Assembly (NCBI GenBank): GCA_947494085.1
Contig: CANLTP010000021.1
Span: forward strand, 1 to 11,270
Direction of reading: 5' to 3'
Length of the DNA stretch: 11,270 bases
DNA from: Actinomycetota bacterium
Lineage (GTDB): Bacteria > Actinomycetota > Actinomycetes > Nanopelagicales > Nanopelagicaceae
In this document: positions 1 to 7,600 of the stretch, piece after piece
How positions within the stretch are numbered: the first letter of the stretch is position 1
Layout: every line of letters starts with the position of its first letter
Position numbers and translations under genes: made by a program
The notes under the pieces: generated by a model
What the model saw: only the letters and a program-made list of their open reading frames with translations
Told to the model about the DNA's origin: nothing
Database searches by the model: none

Positions 1-31
1 TCGTAATCCGAATAGTAATTACTAAGTAGAA

Positions 32-72
32 CGAGCCTCGTGTGAGAAATCACCCGGGGCTCGCTCTTTTTT
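32..72 (+). terminator. Intrinsic terminator of an upstream gene
   Basis: A 9-bp stem pairs 32-40 with 55-63 (one T-G wobble). After a single T-C mismatch (41/54) the stem continues for 4 bp, GTGA (42-45) with TCAC (50-53), closed by a GAAA tetraloop (46-49). A run of six T follows at 67-72. GC-rich stem plus T-tract is the classic Rho-independent form. It must end a plus-strand transcript that starts left of the window and it isolates ppdK from that unit. The upstream gene cannot be identified from the bases present. Confidence 0.88.
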
Positions 73-84
73 CGGAAGAAAATA

Positions 85-115
85 CTGACGGGGAAAGCGT
101 AAAACCCATTACGCT
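85..115 (+). promoter_or_regulatory. Possible ppdK promoter overlapped by a 7-bp inverted repeat
   Basis: Between the terminator and ppdK lies a perfect inverted repeat, AGCGTAA (96-102) and TTACGCT (109-115), with a 6-nt centre. A weak -35-like CTGACG (85-90) and a -10-like TACGCT (110-115, fitting TANNNT) are separated by 19 bp, so the right arm of the repeat would cover the -10 element. If the promoter call is right, the repeat could be a repressor operator. If transcription starts further upstream, it would form a hairpin in the leader just before the ribosome binding site at 127-133. The repeat is seen directly; both roles are inference. Confidence 0.35.
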
Positions 116-139
116 CTTGCCTAATCAGGAGGGTCAACG

Positions 140-2842
140 ATGACTACTTTTATTCACCCATTCACATTTGGTGATCGAACACAATCAGATCTGCTTGGCG
201 GAAAAGGTGCAAACCTCGCCGAGATGGTGAAGATTGGTTTACCAGTTCCTCCTGGATTCACAATTACAACCGAAGCTTGTCGCGAATTTTTAGTTGATGG
301 AAAAATTCCAGAAACCCTACCCGCCCAATTAGAAAAAGCTTTAGCAAATTTAGAGAAAGAACTCGGCAAAGAGTTTGGTAATCCAGCAAAACCACTTTTA
401 GTTTCAGTTAGATCTGGTGCAAAGTTTTCAATGCCCGGAATGATGGAGACAGTTCTAAATGTTGGAATGACGCCAGAAGTTGCACAGGCAATGGGCGAAC
501 AATCTGGTAATCCAAAATTCGCTTGGGATTGCTATCGCCGCTTTGTTGATATGTATGGCCGCATCGTTTGTGATGTTCCAAATGAAGAGTTCCATAAGAT
601 TGCAGCGCGAGTCTTGGCGCAATTTAAAGCAAAATCAATTGCCGATTTAGATGTCGATGGTTTAAAGGCGCTGACCGAAGGTTATATAAAAGAGACCGAA
701 GCGGTTACCGGTGAAGATTTTCCAACTGATCCACGCGAACATTTAGCAAAATCCGTTGAAGCGGTATTTCATTCCTGGAACTCAGAGCGCGCCCAGTTGT
801 ATCGTCAACGTGAGCGAATTCCATCTGATTTAGGAACTGCAGTAAATGTGCAATCAATGGTCTTTGGAAATCTCGATGACCAATCCGGAACCGGAGTTGC
901 ATTCACTAGAGATCCAGCAACTGGTGAGAGTGGAAGTTACGGCGATTATTTAGTTCGTGCCCAAGGCGAGGATGTTGTTGCGGGCATCCGAAACACAATG
1001 TCTCTGGCTGATTTGGCCAACGAAATCCCACGCATCGCAACCGAGCTTGATGATGTTATGGCCAAACTTGAGAAGCATTATCGCGATCTCTGCGACATTG
1101 AATTCACAGTTGAAAAGGGCAAGCTCTGGATTCTGCAGACCCGCGTCGGAAAGCGAACCGCTGAAGCCGCATTTCGAATTGCAGTGCAGTTGGTCGAAGA
1201 AGGAAAGATCACGATTGATGAAGCTCTTGTGCGAGTCAGCGGAGATCAACTTGTTCAACTTATGTTTCCGCAATTTGATTTGCGTGGCGCAGCAAATGAG
1301 ATTGCACGTGGAATTCCAGCATCACCAGGTGCCGCAGTTGGTGAAGTGGTATTTGATTCTAAGAAAGCATATGAAGCATCAAAGAGTGGTCGCAAAGTTA
1401 TTCTGGTGCGACGTGAGACCAGCCCGGATGATTTAGGTGGCATGGTTGCAGCGCAAGGAATTTTAACTAGCCGTGGTGGTAAAACTTCACACGCAGCAGT
1501 TGTTGCGAGAGGTATGGGAAAGACTGCAGTTTGCGGAACCGAAAGCATCACAGTTGATGAAGCCGGTGGTTTCTTCACAGTTGGTGGCAAGAGCGTTTAT
1601 GCCGGCGAAGTTATTTCTATTGATGGTTCAAGTGGCGCAGTTTATTTAGGTGAACTTCCAGTTGTTGCATCACCAGTAACAACTTACCTTGAAGGTTTGC
1701 TCGATTCTAAGAGTGATGAAGCATCTCCAGTTGTTAAGGCCGTTGATCAATTGTTAACTCATGCAGATTCAATTCGTAGATTACAAGTTCGAGCGAATGC
1801 TGATACGCCAGAGGATGCAATTAAAGCTCGCATCTTGGGCGGTGAAGGTGTTGGTTTATGCCGCACTGAACATATGTTTTTAGGACCACGTCGCTCTTAT
1901 GTAGAACGCTTGGTCTTGGCGGAGAACGAAGATGTGCAGCGCGGAGTTATTGGTGAGATGGAAGTTTTGCAACGCGCAGATTTCGTCGGAATCATGATGG
2001 CGATGTCTGGCTTACCAGTAACTGTTCGTTTACTTGATCCACCGCTTCATGAATTTCTTCCACCACTTGCTGAGTTAATGGCACACATGGCTCGAGCTGA
2101 AGCTTTAAATGAAGAGATACCTGCTCGCGATATTGCAGTATTCGCTGCGGTAAAGCGGATGCACGAATCAAATCCTATGCTCGGACTTCGCGGAGTTCGA
2201 CTTGGTATTTTAATTCCAGAACTTTATAAGATGCAGGTTCGTGCACTTGTTCATGCGTTATTAGAAGTTAGAAAACTTGGTCATGATCCAAAACCAGAAG
2301 TCATGATTCCACTTGTTGCAACTCAACGCGAGCTTCTTTATCTGCGCGAAACTTTGGAAGTAGAAATTAAGCGAACATTCAAGGGCACCGGACAGAGTGA
2401 ACACATTCCGATTGGCACCATGATTGAAACTCCGCGCGCAGCAATTACTGCAGAGCGCCTTGGTGCTTATGCTGACTTCTTCTCATTTGGAACTAATGAT
2501 TTAACTCAACTTACATGGGCCTTTAGCCGCGATGATGTTGAATCTTCATTCCTTCCAAGATATTTAGATTTAGAACTTGTTCCATTTAATCCCTTCGAAT
2601 CACTTGATCAAGCAGGAGTTGGAATCTTGGTAAAGACCGCAACTGATCAGGCCCGCTCAATTCGCCCTGACTTCAAGTTAGGTGTTTGCGGCGAACATGG
2701 CGGTGACCCAACAAGTATTCACTTCTTCGACCGAATCGGTTTGGATTATGTTTCTTGCTCACCATTTAGAGTCCCAGTTGCTAGATTGGAATCTGGCCGA
2801 GCAGTAGCGCTAAAAATTAATAAGGAGAGTTCAACTCAGTGA
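140..2842 (+). CDS. ppdK: Pyruvate, phosphate dikinase (PPDK)
   Basis: Cytoplasmic enzyme that interconverts pyruvate + ATP + Pi and PEP + AMP + PPi. The 900 residues are the full family length. The ATP-grasp half (about 1-345) has [10 protein letters not shown] with Lys22, [15 protein letters not shown] with Arg91, and LWILQTR with Gln333. The swivelling phosphohistidine domain carries [16 protein letters not shown], where His451 is the phosphorylated residue. The C-terminal PEP/pyruvate barrel shows GLCRTEHMF (Arg575), [28 protein letters not shown] and CGEHGGDP with Cys850 as the expected acid/base. The ATG is fixed by a strong AGGAGGG (127-133), 6 nt upstream. The TGA stop overlaps the GTG start of glpX, so the two are probably translated in series and act together in gluconeogenesis. 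The reaction is reversible, so a PPi-linked glycolytic role is also possible. No key residue looks missing. Confidence 0.97.
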   Translation: MTTFIHPFTFGDRTQSDLLGGKGANLAEMVKIGLPVPPGFTITTEACREFLVDGKIPETLPAQLEKALANLEKELGKEFGNPAKPLLVSVRSGAKFSMPGMMETVLNVGMTPEVAQAMGEQSGNPKFAWDCYRRFVDMYGRIVCDVPNEEFHKIAARVLAQFKAKSIADLDVDGLKALTEGYIKETEAVTGEDFPTDPREHLAKSVEAVFHSWNSERAQLYRQRERIPSDLGTAVNVQSMVFGNLDDQSGTGVAFTRDPATGESGSYGDYLVRAQGEDVVAGIRNTMSLADLANEIPRIATELDDVMAKLEKHYRDLCDIEFTVEKGKLWILQTRVGKRTAEAAFRIAVQLVEEGKITIDEALVRVSGDQLVQLMFPQFDLRGAANEIARGIPASPGAAVGEVVFDSKKAYEASKSGRKVILVRRETSPDDLGGMVAAQGILTSRGGKTSHAAVVARGMGKTAVCGTESITVDEAGGFFTVGGKSVYAGEVISIDGSSGAVYLGELPVVASPVTTYLEGLLDSKSDEASPVVKAVDQLLTHADSIRRLQVRANADTPEDAIKARILGGEGVGLCRTEHMFLGPRRSYVERLVLAENEDVQRGVIGEMEVLQRADFVGIMMAMSGLPVTVRLLDPPLHEFLPPLAELMAHMARAEALNEEIPARDIAVFAAVKRMHESNPMLGLRGVRLGILIPELYKMQVRALVHALLEVRKLGHDPKPEVMIPLVATQRELLYLRETLEVEIKRTFKGTGQSEHIPIGTMIETPRAAITAERLGAYADFFSFGTNDLTQLTWAFSRDDVESSFLPRYLDLELVPFNPFESLDQAGVGILVKTATDQARSIRPDFKLGVCGEHGGDPTSIHFFDRIGLDYVSCSPFRVPVARLESGRAVALKINKESSTQ

Positions 2843-3792
2843 CACAGGTTCCAGATCGCAACTTAGCGTTAGAGCTAATTCGCGTTACGGAAACCGCTGC
2901 ACTTGCTGCCGCACCTTGGATTGGTCGCGGCGATAAAGATGGCGCCGATGGCGCCGCAGTAAAAGCAATGCGTTCTTTAATCAACACAGTAGATATGGCC
3001 GGTGTTGTGGTTATCGGTGAAGGTGAAAAAGATAATGCGCCGATGTTGCATGATGGCGAAGAAGTTGGAAACGGACTCGGGCCAAAGTGTGATGTTGCAG
3101 TAGATCCGATTGATGGAACGTCACTAACTGCAAATGGTTCTAATGGCGCAATCAGTGTTATTTCAATTGCTCCGCGGGGCACGATGTTTGATCCATCCGG
3201 TGTTTTCTATATGAACAAAATAGTTACTGGGCCAGAAGCTGCGGATAAAATCGATATCACAGCGCCAGTAAAAGCTAATTTACAGGCAGTTGCAAAGGCA
3301 AAGAATCGCAGCGTTAGTGATTTAACTGTTGTAGTTTTAAATCGGCCACGACATGACCAACTTGTGAAAGAAATTCGTGAAGCTGGTGCCCGTGTTAAAT
3401 TCATTCAAGATGGCGATGTTGCTGCTGCGATTGAAGCGGCGCGTCCAAATACTTCGGTTGATTTGTTGATGGGAATAGGTGGCACACCAGAAGGTGTAAT
3501 TACGGCAGCAGCAATGATTTGTTTAGGGGGAGTAATTCAAGGCCTCTTACGTCCGAAAGATGAATCGGAAAAAGCGAGTGCGATTGCAGCTGGTTATAAG
3601 TTAGATCAGGTTTACACAACTAAGGATCTAGTTAATTCCGATGATGTATTTATGGCTGCCACCGGAATCACTGATGGCGAATTGCTTAAAGGCGTTAAAT
3701 ACTCAGAATTTGGCGCAGTTAGCCAATCACTTGTGATGCGTGGAAAATCTCGGACCGTTCGTTTTGTGGAAACCGAGCACCATCTCAAATAA
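2839..3792 (+). CDS. glpX: Fructose-1,6-bisphosphatase, class II (GlpX type)
   Basis: Hydrolyses fructose-1,6-bisphosphate to fructose-6-phosphate plus phosphate, the committed step of gluconeogenesis. In actinobacteria the GlpX form is generally the main or only FBPase. Metal- and substrate-binding motifs are visible: [11 protein letters not shown] starting at Gly60, DPIDGT at 89-94, and GGTPEGV at 214-220. The 317-residue length fits the family. The GTG start shares the GTGA overlap with the ppdK stop and is preceded by AAGGAGAG (2822-2829), so the start is well supported even though it is not ATG. No promoter is apparent, and expression is expected from the ppdK transcript. The sequence does not test whether sedoheptulose-1,7-bisphosphate is also a substrate. 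Confidence 0.95.
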   Translation: MTQVPDRNLALELIRVTETAALAAAPWIGRGDKDGADGAAVKAMRSLINTVDMAGVVVIGEGEKDNAPMLHDGEEVGNGLGPKCDVAVDPIDGTSLTANGSNGAISVISIAPRGTMFDPSGVFYMNKIVTGPEAADKIDITAPVKANLQAVAKAKNRSVSDLTVVVLNRPRHDQLVKEIREAGARVKFIQDGDVAAAIEAARPNTSVDLLMGIGGTPEGVITAAAMICLGGVIQGLLRPKDESEKASAIAAGYKLDQVYTTKDLVNSDDVFMAATGITDGELLKGVKYSEFGAVSQSLVMRGKSRTVRFVETEHHLK

Positions 3793-3831
3793 CGTCAGCA
3801 CTGGGCGATAAGGTTCGCAGGTGATTAGCAA

Positions 3832-5841
3832 ATGATTGAAAAGATGCGCAAAGCTCTCGATGCTGCTGTTGAGGCAATCGGTGGCCAACCTCGCGAAGGT
3901 CAGATTGAAATGGCTGAGGCAGTTGCAAATGCACTCTCGGATCGACATCACTTATTAGTTCAAGCCGGCACTGGCACCGGAAAATCACTTGCCTATTTAG
4001 TCCCGGCACTTGTGCACGGCAAAAAAGTATTAGTAGCAACAGCAACACTTGCCCTTCAGCGTCAATTGGTAGAACGTGATTTACCTAGAATTAAAGGCGC
4101 ACTTGAAAAAGAATTAGGACGCGAACTTAGCTTTGCAGTTTATAAAGGCGTTGGAAACTATTTATGTTTACAGAAAATGAATAGCGCGGAAGCAGATCCA
4201 GATGGTGAACTTCTGCTAGAAATTGGAACCCTTGAAAAAGATGCCAAACGATTACGGGCTTGGGCCGAAACACCAGGAGTATCTGGTGATCGCGATGATG
4301 CACCTGATGTGGATCGCCGGGTTTGGTATGCCAACTCGGTATCGGGGCGTGAATGCATCGGCAAAGATGATTGCGCATATGGTTCACAATGTTTCGCGGT
4401 AAATGCGAAAGCCAAAGCCCAGACCGCTGATGTGGTTGTAACAAACCACACCTTACTTGCAATTGAAATTGTGGATTCGCATGCAATTCTTCCGGAGCGA
4501 GATGCCGTAATCCTGGATGAAGCACACGAGTTTATGGATCGGACAACGCAAGCAGTTACTGAAGAGCTAACCGCTGCAAGAGTTGAACGAGCAGCAAAGA
4601 TGGCTAAAAAATATTTGCCCGGAAAGGCTTCAGATGCATTTGCAAAGGCCGCTGATAATTTTGCTGAAGCCTTAACCGACTTTGCTGGCGATGTGAGAAT
4701 TGATCCCACAAAAGCCGGCCGGCTCCCAGAATTGCCAGCGCAGTTGGAAGCTCCGATTCGAAAAATTAAGGAGACCTCTAACGCAGTAGTCGCTCTTATC
4801 AATGCTGATTCTGATGTAGTAGATCCAGATTCGTTGGCCGAGCGCGCCCGAGTCAAAGGTGCGACAAATGAGGTGCTACAAACCGCAACCAAGATGTTGA
4901 AACCTAGTGGGCATCAAGTTATGTGGTTTGATCCAACATATTCAACGATGTATTTAGCGCCGCTATCTGTCTCGCAAGTATTGCGTGCCAATCTATTAAC
5001 TGACACTCCTGTTATCGCGACGAGTGCAACGCTTTCAGTGGGTAAATCATTTGATTCAATTGCTAAGTCAATTGGCTTTGTTGTTGGTGGTTCTGAAGAT
5101 GAGGATTCAGAAGATGAGTTCGAGGCGGGGGAAATTGATCCAGCAAATGTGCAGATGCTAGATGTTGGTTCGCCCTTCGATTTCGCAAAGCAAGGTGCGC
5201 TTTATCTACCAAAACATATTCCAGAGCCTGGTCGCGATGGTCCAAGCAAAGAAGCGTTAACCGAACTTGCTGAATTGATTGATGCTGCCGGTGGTCGAAC
5301 TCTTGCGTTATTTTCATCTTGGCGTGGAGTCGAGATGGCCGATGAATATTTGCGCAAAGTCTTAGCTGAATTAGAAATTCCAATCATTACGCAGAAACGT
5401 GGCGATAGCGTCGGAACCTTGGTTGAAAGATTTGCAAAGGATCCAAAATCTATTCTGCTTGGAACAATTTCACTCTGGCAGGGAATCGATGTTCCTGGTC
5501 CAGCTTGCACACTTGTTGCTATTGATCGCATTCCATTTCCAAGACCAGATGAACCAGTTATGAGTGCGCGCGCTGCCGAAGCAGATGCTGCGGGTGGAAG
5601 TGGTTTCATGCAAGTTTCATTGCCACGTGCGGCACTGCTATTAGCGCAAGGAACCGGACGTTTAATTCGATCAATTGACGACCGGGGAGTCGTTGCAATT
5701 TTAGATTCACGAATTGTTACGAAGCGATATGGATCGGTTCTCTTAAATTCGATGCCACCTTTTTGGCGCACAAGTGATGGCGCAGTTATTCGAGAATCTT
5801 TGAAGCGTTTAAATAAAGATTATCTCGAGGCGGGCCAATAA
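3832..5841 (+). CDS. dinG: DinG/XPD-family Fe-S ATP-dependent DNA helicase
   Basis: Superfamily 2 helicase of the DinG branch, expected to unwind structured DNA (forks, D-loops, R-loops) 5'-3' during repair. Walker A is AGTGTGKS with Lys51; Walker B is the DEAH box at 229-232. Cys112, Cys175, Cys181 and Cys187 lie between them with the spacing of the family's 4Fe-4S cluster domain, so the cluster is probably intact. In the second RecA domain, TSATLS and the motif VI segment QGTGRLIR (606-613) are present. The 669-residue length suits an actinobacterial DinG without the exonuclease domain of some Firmicute forms. A strongly acidic stretch at 422-436 (10 of 15 residues Asp or Glu) follows SATLS. 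ATG is preceded by AGGTGA (3819-3824), 7 nt away, and lies 39 nt after glpX, so co-transcription is likely. Its 3' end overlaps the opposing Nudix gene. Confidence 0.93.
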   Translation: MIEKMRKALDAAVEAIGGQPREGQIEMAEAVANALSDRHHLLVQAGTGTGKSLAYLVPALVHGKKVLVATATLALQRQLVERDLPRIKGALEKELGRELSFAVYKGVGNYLCLQKMNSAEADPDGELLLEIGTLEKDAKRLRAWAETPGVSGDRDDAPDVDRRVWYANSVSGRECIGKDDCAYGSQCFAVNAKAKAQTADVVVTNHTLLAIEIVDSHAILPERDAVILDEAHEFMDRTTQAVTEELTAARVERAAKMAKKYLPGKASDAFAKAADNFAEALTDFAGDVRIDPTKAGRLPELPAQLEAPIRKIKETSNAVVALINADSDVVDPDSLAERARVKGATNEVLQTATKMLKPSGHQVMWFDPTYSTMYLAPLSVSQVLRANLLTDTPVIATSATLSVGKSFDSIAKSIGFVVGGSEDEDSEDEFEAGEIDPANVQMLDVGSPFDFAKQGALYLPKHIPEPGRDGPSKEALTELAELIDAAGGRTLALFSSWRGVEMADEYLRKVLAELEIPIITQKRGDSVGTLVERFAKDPKSILLGTISLWQGIDVPGPACTLVAIDRIPFPRPDEPVMSARAAEADAAGGSGFMQVSLPRAALLLAQGTGRLIRSIDDRGVVAILDSRIVTKRYGSVLLNSMPPFWRTSDGAVIRESLKRLNKDYLEAGQ

Positions 5842-6303
5842 TATCGGCCAGGTTTTTGCAAAGCTGGGATGTAAGTTTTTACTAACAACATCTTCAAAGG
5901 CAACCCATTCCACCTGCAACGATTCATCATTTTGCTCATGTGCGACTAAATCTTTATGGGCCTTTGAAATAACGGTGTCATAAGACCAGCCATCATGTTG
6001 GTCGCTATAAATTTCAATTGTTTCAACTAAGTTTGTTGCAATTCCAATTTCTTCATGTGCTTCGCGAAGCGCGGCCTCCGTTGGGGTTTCATGCGAATCT
6101 CGAGCGCCACCAGGAATACCCCAAGTGTCTCCGTTATGAACCCACGGTGCCCGATGTTGTAACAAGATTGTTCGGTCGCGAACCAGCATTAATCCGGCTG
6201 CGCCATTCAAACCCCAATGTCGATTGCCACAAGCACACTCGATCCAACCATCACCATCTCTATGTGCCACGACTCTAGATTTACACACCTGCGCACTTTC
6301 CAC
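5809..6303 (-). CDS. Nudix hydrolase with N-terminal CxCGxxHWG motif
   Basis: The Nudix box is perfect: GARDSHETPTEAALREAHEEIGI region, residues 66-88, fitting Gx5Ex7REUxEExGU with Glu81, Glu84 and Glu85 as expected Mg2+ ligands. Such enzymes cleave a nucleoside diphosphate linked to another group; the substrate cannot be told from sequence. Before the fold lies C23-A-C25-G-N-R-H29-W-G, a Cys/His motif I recall in actinobacterial members and a possible metal site. The GTG start at 6303 lacks a Shine-Dalgarno sequence, but TAATTC sits exactly 6 nt upstream with CTGAGA 17 bp before it, fitting leaderless expression. In-frame GTG codons at residues 6 and 12 are alternatives; residue 6 has a loose GGAAAG upstream. 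The last 10 codons and stop overlap the 3' end of the helicase gene by 33 nt on the other strand, with no terminator between them. Confidence 0.9.
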   Translation of the reverse strand: MESAQVCKSRVVAHRDGDGWIECACGNRHWGLNGAAGLMLVRDRTILLQHRAPWVHNGDTWGIPGGARDSHETPTEAALREAHEEIGIATNLVETIEIYSDQHDGWSYDTVISKAHKDLVAHEQNDESLQVEWVAFEDVVSKNLHPSFAKTWPILLARLEIIFI

Positions 6304-6308
6304 AATTT

Positions 6309-6335
6309 AGAATTACCAATTCATGACTTAATTCT
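6309..6335. repeat. Inverted repeat in the divergent promoter region
   Basis: AGAATTA (6309-6315) and TAATTCT (6329-6335) are perfect 7-bp inverted arms around a 13-bp centre. The left arm covers the Nudix -10 and the right arm overlaps its -35 region. The site lies within the 52-bp gap between divergent genes, so a dimeric regulator could affect both. The symmetry is seen directly, but the arms are A/T-rich and could be chance. Confidence 0.35.
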
Positions 6336-6338
6336 CAG
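6310..6338 (-). promoter_or_regulatory. Putative leaderless promoter of the Nudix gene
   Basis: Read on the minus strand, CTGAGA (6338-6333, four of six matches to TTGACA) is followed after 17 bp by TAATTC (6315-6310), then 6 nt, then the GTG start at 6303. The 6-nt gap places transcription start on the first base of the start codon. The last base of the -10 is C rather than T, so this is a moderate match. Confidence 0.4.
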
Positions 6339-6343
6339 TCGCC

Positions 6344-6349
6344 TATCTT
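6344..6349 (+). promoter_or_regulatory. -10 element of a leaderless promoter for the PKD gene
   Basis: TATCTT (TANNNT form) is followed by 6 nt and the GTG start at 6356. No purine-rich ribosome binding site fits between them. A -35 match is weak (TCATGA at 6321-6326 with 17 bp spacing). The promoter would interleave with that of the divergent Nudix gene. Confidence 0.5.
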
Positions 6350-6355
6350 GCGCAG

Positions 6356-6817
6356 GTGCCAATTCTTAAAGTTTTTATCGCTTCATTGCTTCTGCTATCC
6401 GTCAGCCCAGCGGTGGCAGCGCAAAATTGCAATACCAAGGTCTGTGTAAAGGTTTATACCGATCCAAAAACCGGCAAATTAATTATTACTGCTAATCGAA
6501 ATGGCAGCAGCACAACAGCGAAACCGATTCCTATCCCAACGCCAACTAGAACTTGGAAGCCAAGGCCTTACACGCCAAGACCAAAACCAACGGCAATCGT
6601 TCCAAAGAAATACACACCAAAGCCGGTTGTAAAACTCTCGCTCTCGGATCAATTAGCTCAGTTGATTCCGGTTAAAGATATTTTTCATCAACCAGCAACA
6701 AGTGCCTTAGTTCAAGTTCCAGTTAACTTCTGGACCACAACACCGCCCACATTTAAAACTTCGGTTGTGATGTTGGGTGTTCCGATAACCGTATATCTAT
6801 CCCCAACTTATCTCTGA
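6356..6817 (+). CDS. Secreted proline-rich protein, cut short by TGA before its PKD domain
   Basis: The 153 residues read from a GTG start begin with a signal peptide: Lys5, hydrophobic core about 6-17, and AVAA near 19-22 as the likely cleavage region. The mature part starts with a Cys25/Cys30 pair, followed by a Lys/Pro/Thr-rich linker (about residues 52-90) that looks like an extended wall-spanning segment. From about 95 on, the sequence resembles the first strands of a PKD (immunoglobulin-like) domain. The frame stops at TGA (6815-6817, codon 154) immediately before D-F-G-D-G-T. The same frame then stays open to 7051, so the intact ancestral protein was probably 231 residues with Trp154. 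As it stands the gene is either a recent pseudogene, a truncated but expressed exported protein, or intact with a base error in this assembly. Its function is unknown; PKD domains usually mediate binding at the cell surface. Confidence 0.72.
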   Translation: MPILKVFIASLLLLSVSPAVAAQNCNTKVCVKVYTDPKTGKLIITANRNGSSTTAKPIPIPTPTRTWKPRPYTPRPKPTAIVPKKYTPKPVVKLSLSDQLAQLIPVKDIFHQPATSALVQVPVNFWTTTPPTFKTSVVMLGVPITVYLSPTYL

Positions 6818-7051
6818 GACTTTGGAGATGGCACAAAACTTTCAACCACCTCAAGGGGAGCGGCTTTTCCAAACCAGAGCATCACGCATATTTATACCCG
6901 TGCTGGAAGTTACGCCGCATCGTTACAAATCACTTGGGGCGGGACTTGGCAGGCATCGGGTGCAACTAGCGCTGTAAGTGGTGGCGCAATAGTTCAGAAC
7001 TTATATACCCAAGTAAAAGTTGTAACCGCCCCATCAAAATATTTAAATTAA
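6818..7051 (+). pseudogene. In-frame PKD-domain remainder downstream of the TGA
   Basis: Directly after the TGA the same frame gives D-F-G-D-G-T, then 71 more sense codons to TAA at 7049-7051, with no further stop or frameshift. H-I-Y-T-R-A-G-S-Y about 24 residues later matches the second half of the PKD signature (HxYxxxGxY). Two Trp residues follow, both encoded by TGG. There is no plausible start codon or ribosome binding site at the beginning, so this is not an independent gene but the missing end of the preceding one. One G-to-A change (TGG to TGA) explains everything. Confidence 0.75.
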
Positions 7052-7075
7052 TAAACAACTATAGAGAGAAGAAAA

Positions 7076-7591
7076 ATGCCCGAGCTAATGGATATCGAAT
7101 TAAATGAATTAGTTTCACTAGTTTCCGAGATTGATTATGAAAATGGTGATTTCCAATTACTCCAAAGAGCAGGAGCCTTAGCTTTCAACGATTTGGTAGA
7201 AGAGTTCACCCGAACTGGTTCCTGTAAAAACAAAGCTTTACTGGCTTTAGTTTTTGTGCGCTTGGCGGACTTACAAGTTCGAGATTATGCAATGGGATTT
7301 ACTACTACTGAAAATATCGAAACCATAAGTTCAATGTGGCGCTGGCTCCTTGAGATTGCGCCTAACGGGCACGTAGCACCGGTTGCAGCGTTGTATTCCG
7401 CAATAAGTTACGAACGGGGCGATGGCGAACTTGCCGTTAACACATTGGATAAAGCCTTTGCGGATCAGAAGTCTTACCCACTGGCCTTACTTCTGCGCCG
7501 GGTTTACGCAGCCAATTGGCCACCTGAGAGTTTTGCCACAATGCGAAAAGATTTACATCCAAAGGTTTGTGCCGCCCTCTTTAGCGAGTAA
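7076..7591 (+). CDS. Short DUF4192-like protein
   Basis: The 171-residue cytoplasmic protein has no signal peptide or membrane segment. The middle and end resemble the C-terminal half of actinobacterial DUF4192 proteins as I remember them: LADLQVRD, then W-R-W-L-L-E-I-A-P, then a helical repeat with E-R-G-D-G-E-L-A around residue 120, and a final P-L-A-L-L ... W-P-P-E. The last part reads like paired TPR-like helices. Family members are usually about twice as long, so the N-terminal half seems to be absent, and no recognisable remnant is visible upstream because that space belongs to the PKD gene. ATG follows a purine-rich AGAGAGAAG (7063-7071), about 4 nt away, a fair ribosome binding site. 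The function of the family is unknown to me. Its TAA stop is part of the predicted -10 of ald. Confidence 0.75.
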   Translation: MPELMDIELNELVSLVSEIDYENGDFQLLQRAGALAFNDLVEEFTRTGSCKNKALLALVFVRLADLQVRDYAMGFTTTENIETISSMWRWLLEIAPNGHVAPVAALYSAISYERGDGELAVNTLDKAFADQKSYPLALLLRRVYAANWPPESFATMRKDLHPKVCAALFSE

Positions 7592-7594
7592 TCT
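7566..7594 (+). promoter_or_regulatory. Putative leaderless promoter of ald
   Basis: TAATCT (7589-7594) lies exactly 6 nt before the ald ATG, and a weak -35-like TTTGTG (7566-7571) is 17 bp upstream of it. No Shine-Dalgarno sequence exists in the 9 nt between the genes. The first three bases of the -10 are the TAA stop codon of the preceding gene. The spacing predicts transcription start at the A of ATG. Confidence 0.5.
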
Positions 7595-7600
7595 GAATCC

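Noticed and set aside
1..25. Seven sense codons followed by TAA at the left edge, possibly the end of an upstream gene
   Set aside because: Too short to identify or to tell from chance, although the terminator at 32-72 shows that some upstream transcript exists.
957..1436. 159-codon open frame inside ppdK, same strand
   Set aside because: It lies wholly within the conserved ppdK frame, has no ribosome binding site, and its product resembles no family.
3821..3823. GTG as an alternative start for the helicase
   Set aside because: It is out of frame with the helicase and meets a TGA after four codons; it is better read as part of the AGGTGA ribosome binding site.
4158..4892. 244-codon open frame on the minus strand within the helicase gene
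   Set aside because: Ser/Ala-rich product typical of the antisense of a coding region; overlaps the Fe-S and DEAH segments of a clear helicase.
5202..5771. 189-codon open frame on the minus strand within the helicase gene
   Set aside because: Antisense shadow over helicase motifs V and VI, with no start signal or recognisable motif.
6815..6817. Selenocysteine or a genome-wide UGA-as-Trp code
   Set aside because: The expected residue is Trp, not Cys/Sec, and no SECIS-like hairpin stands out. TGG encodes Trp elsewhere and TGA ends ppdK.
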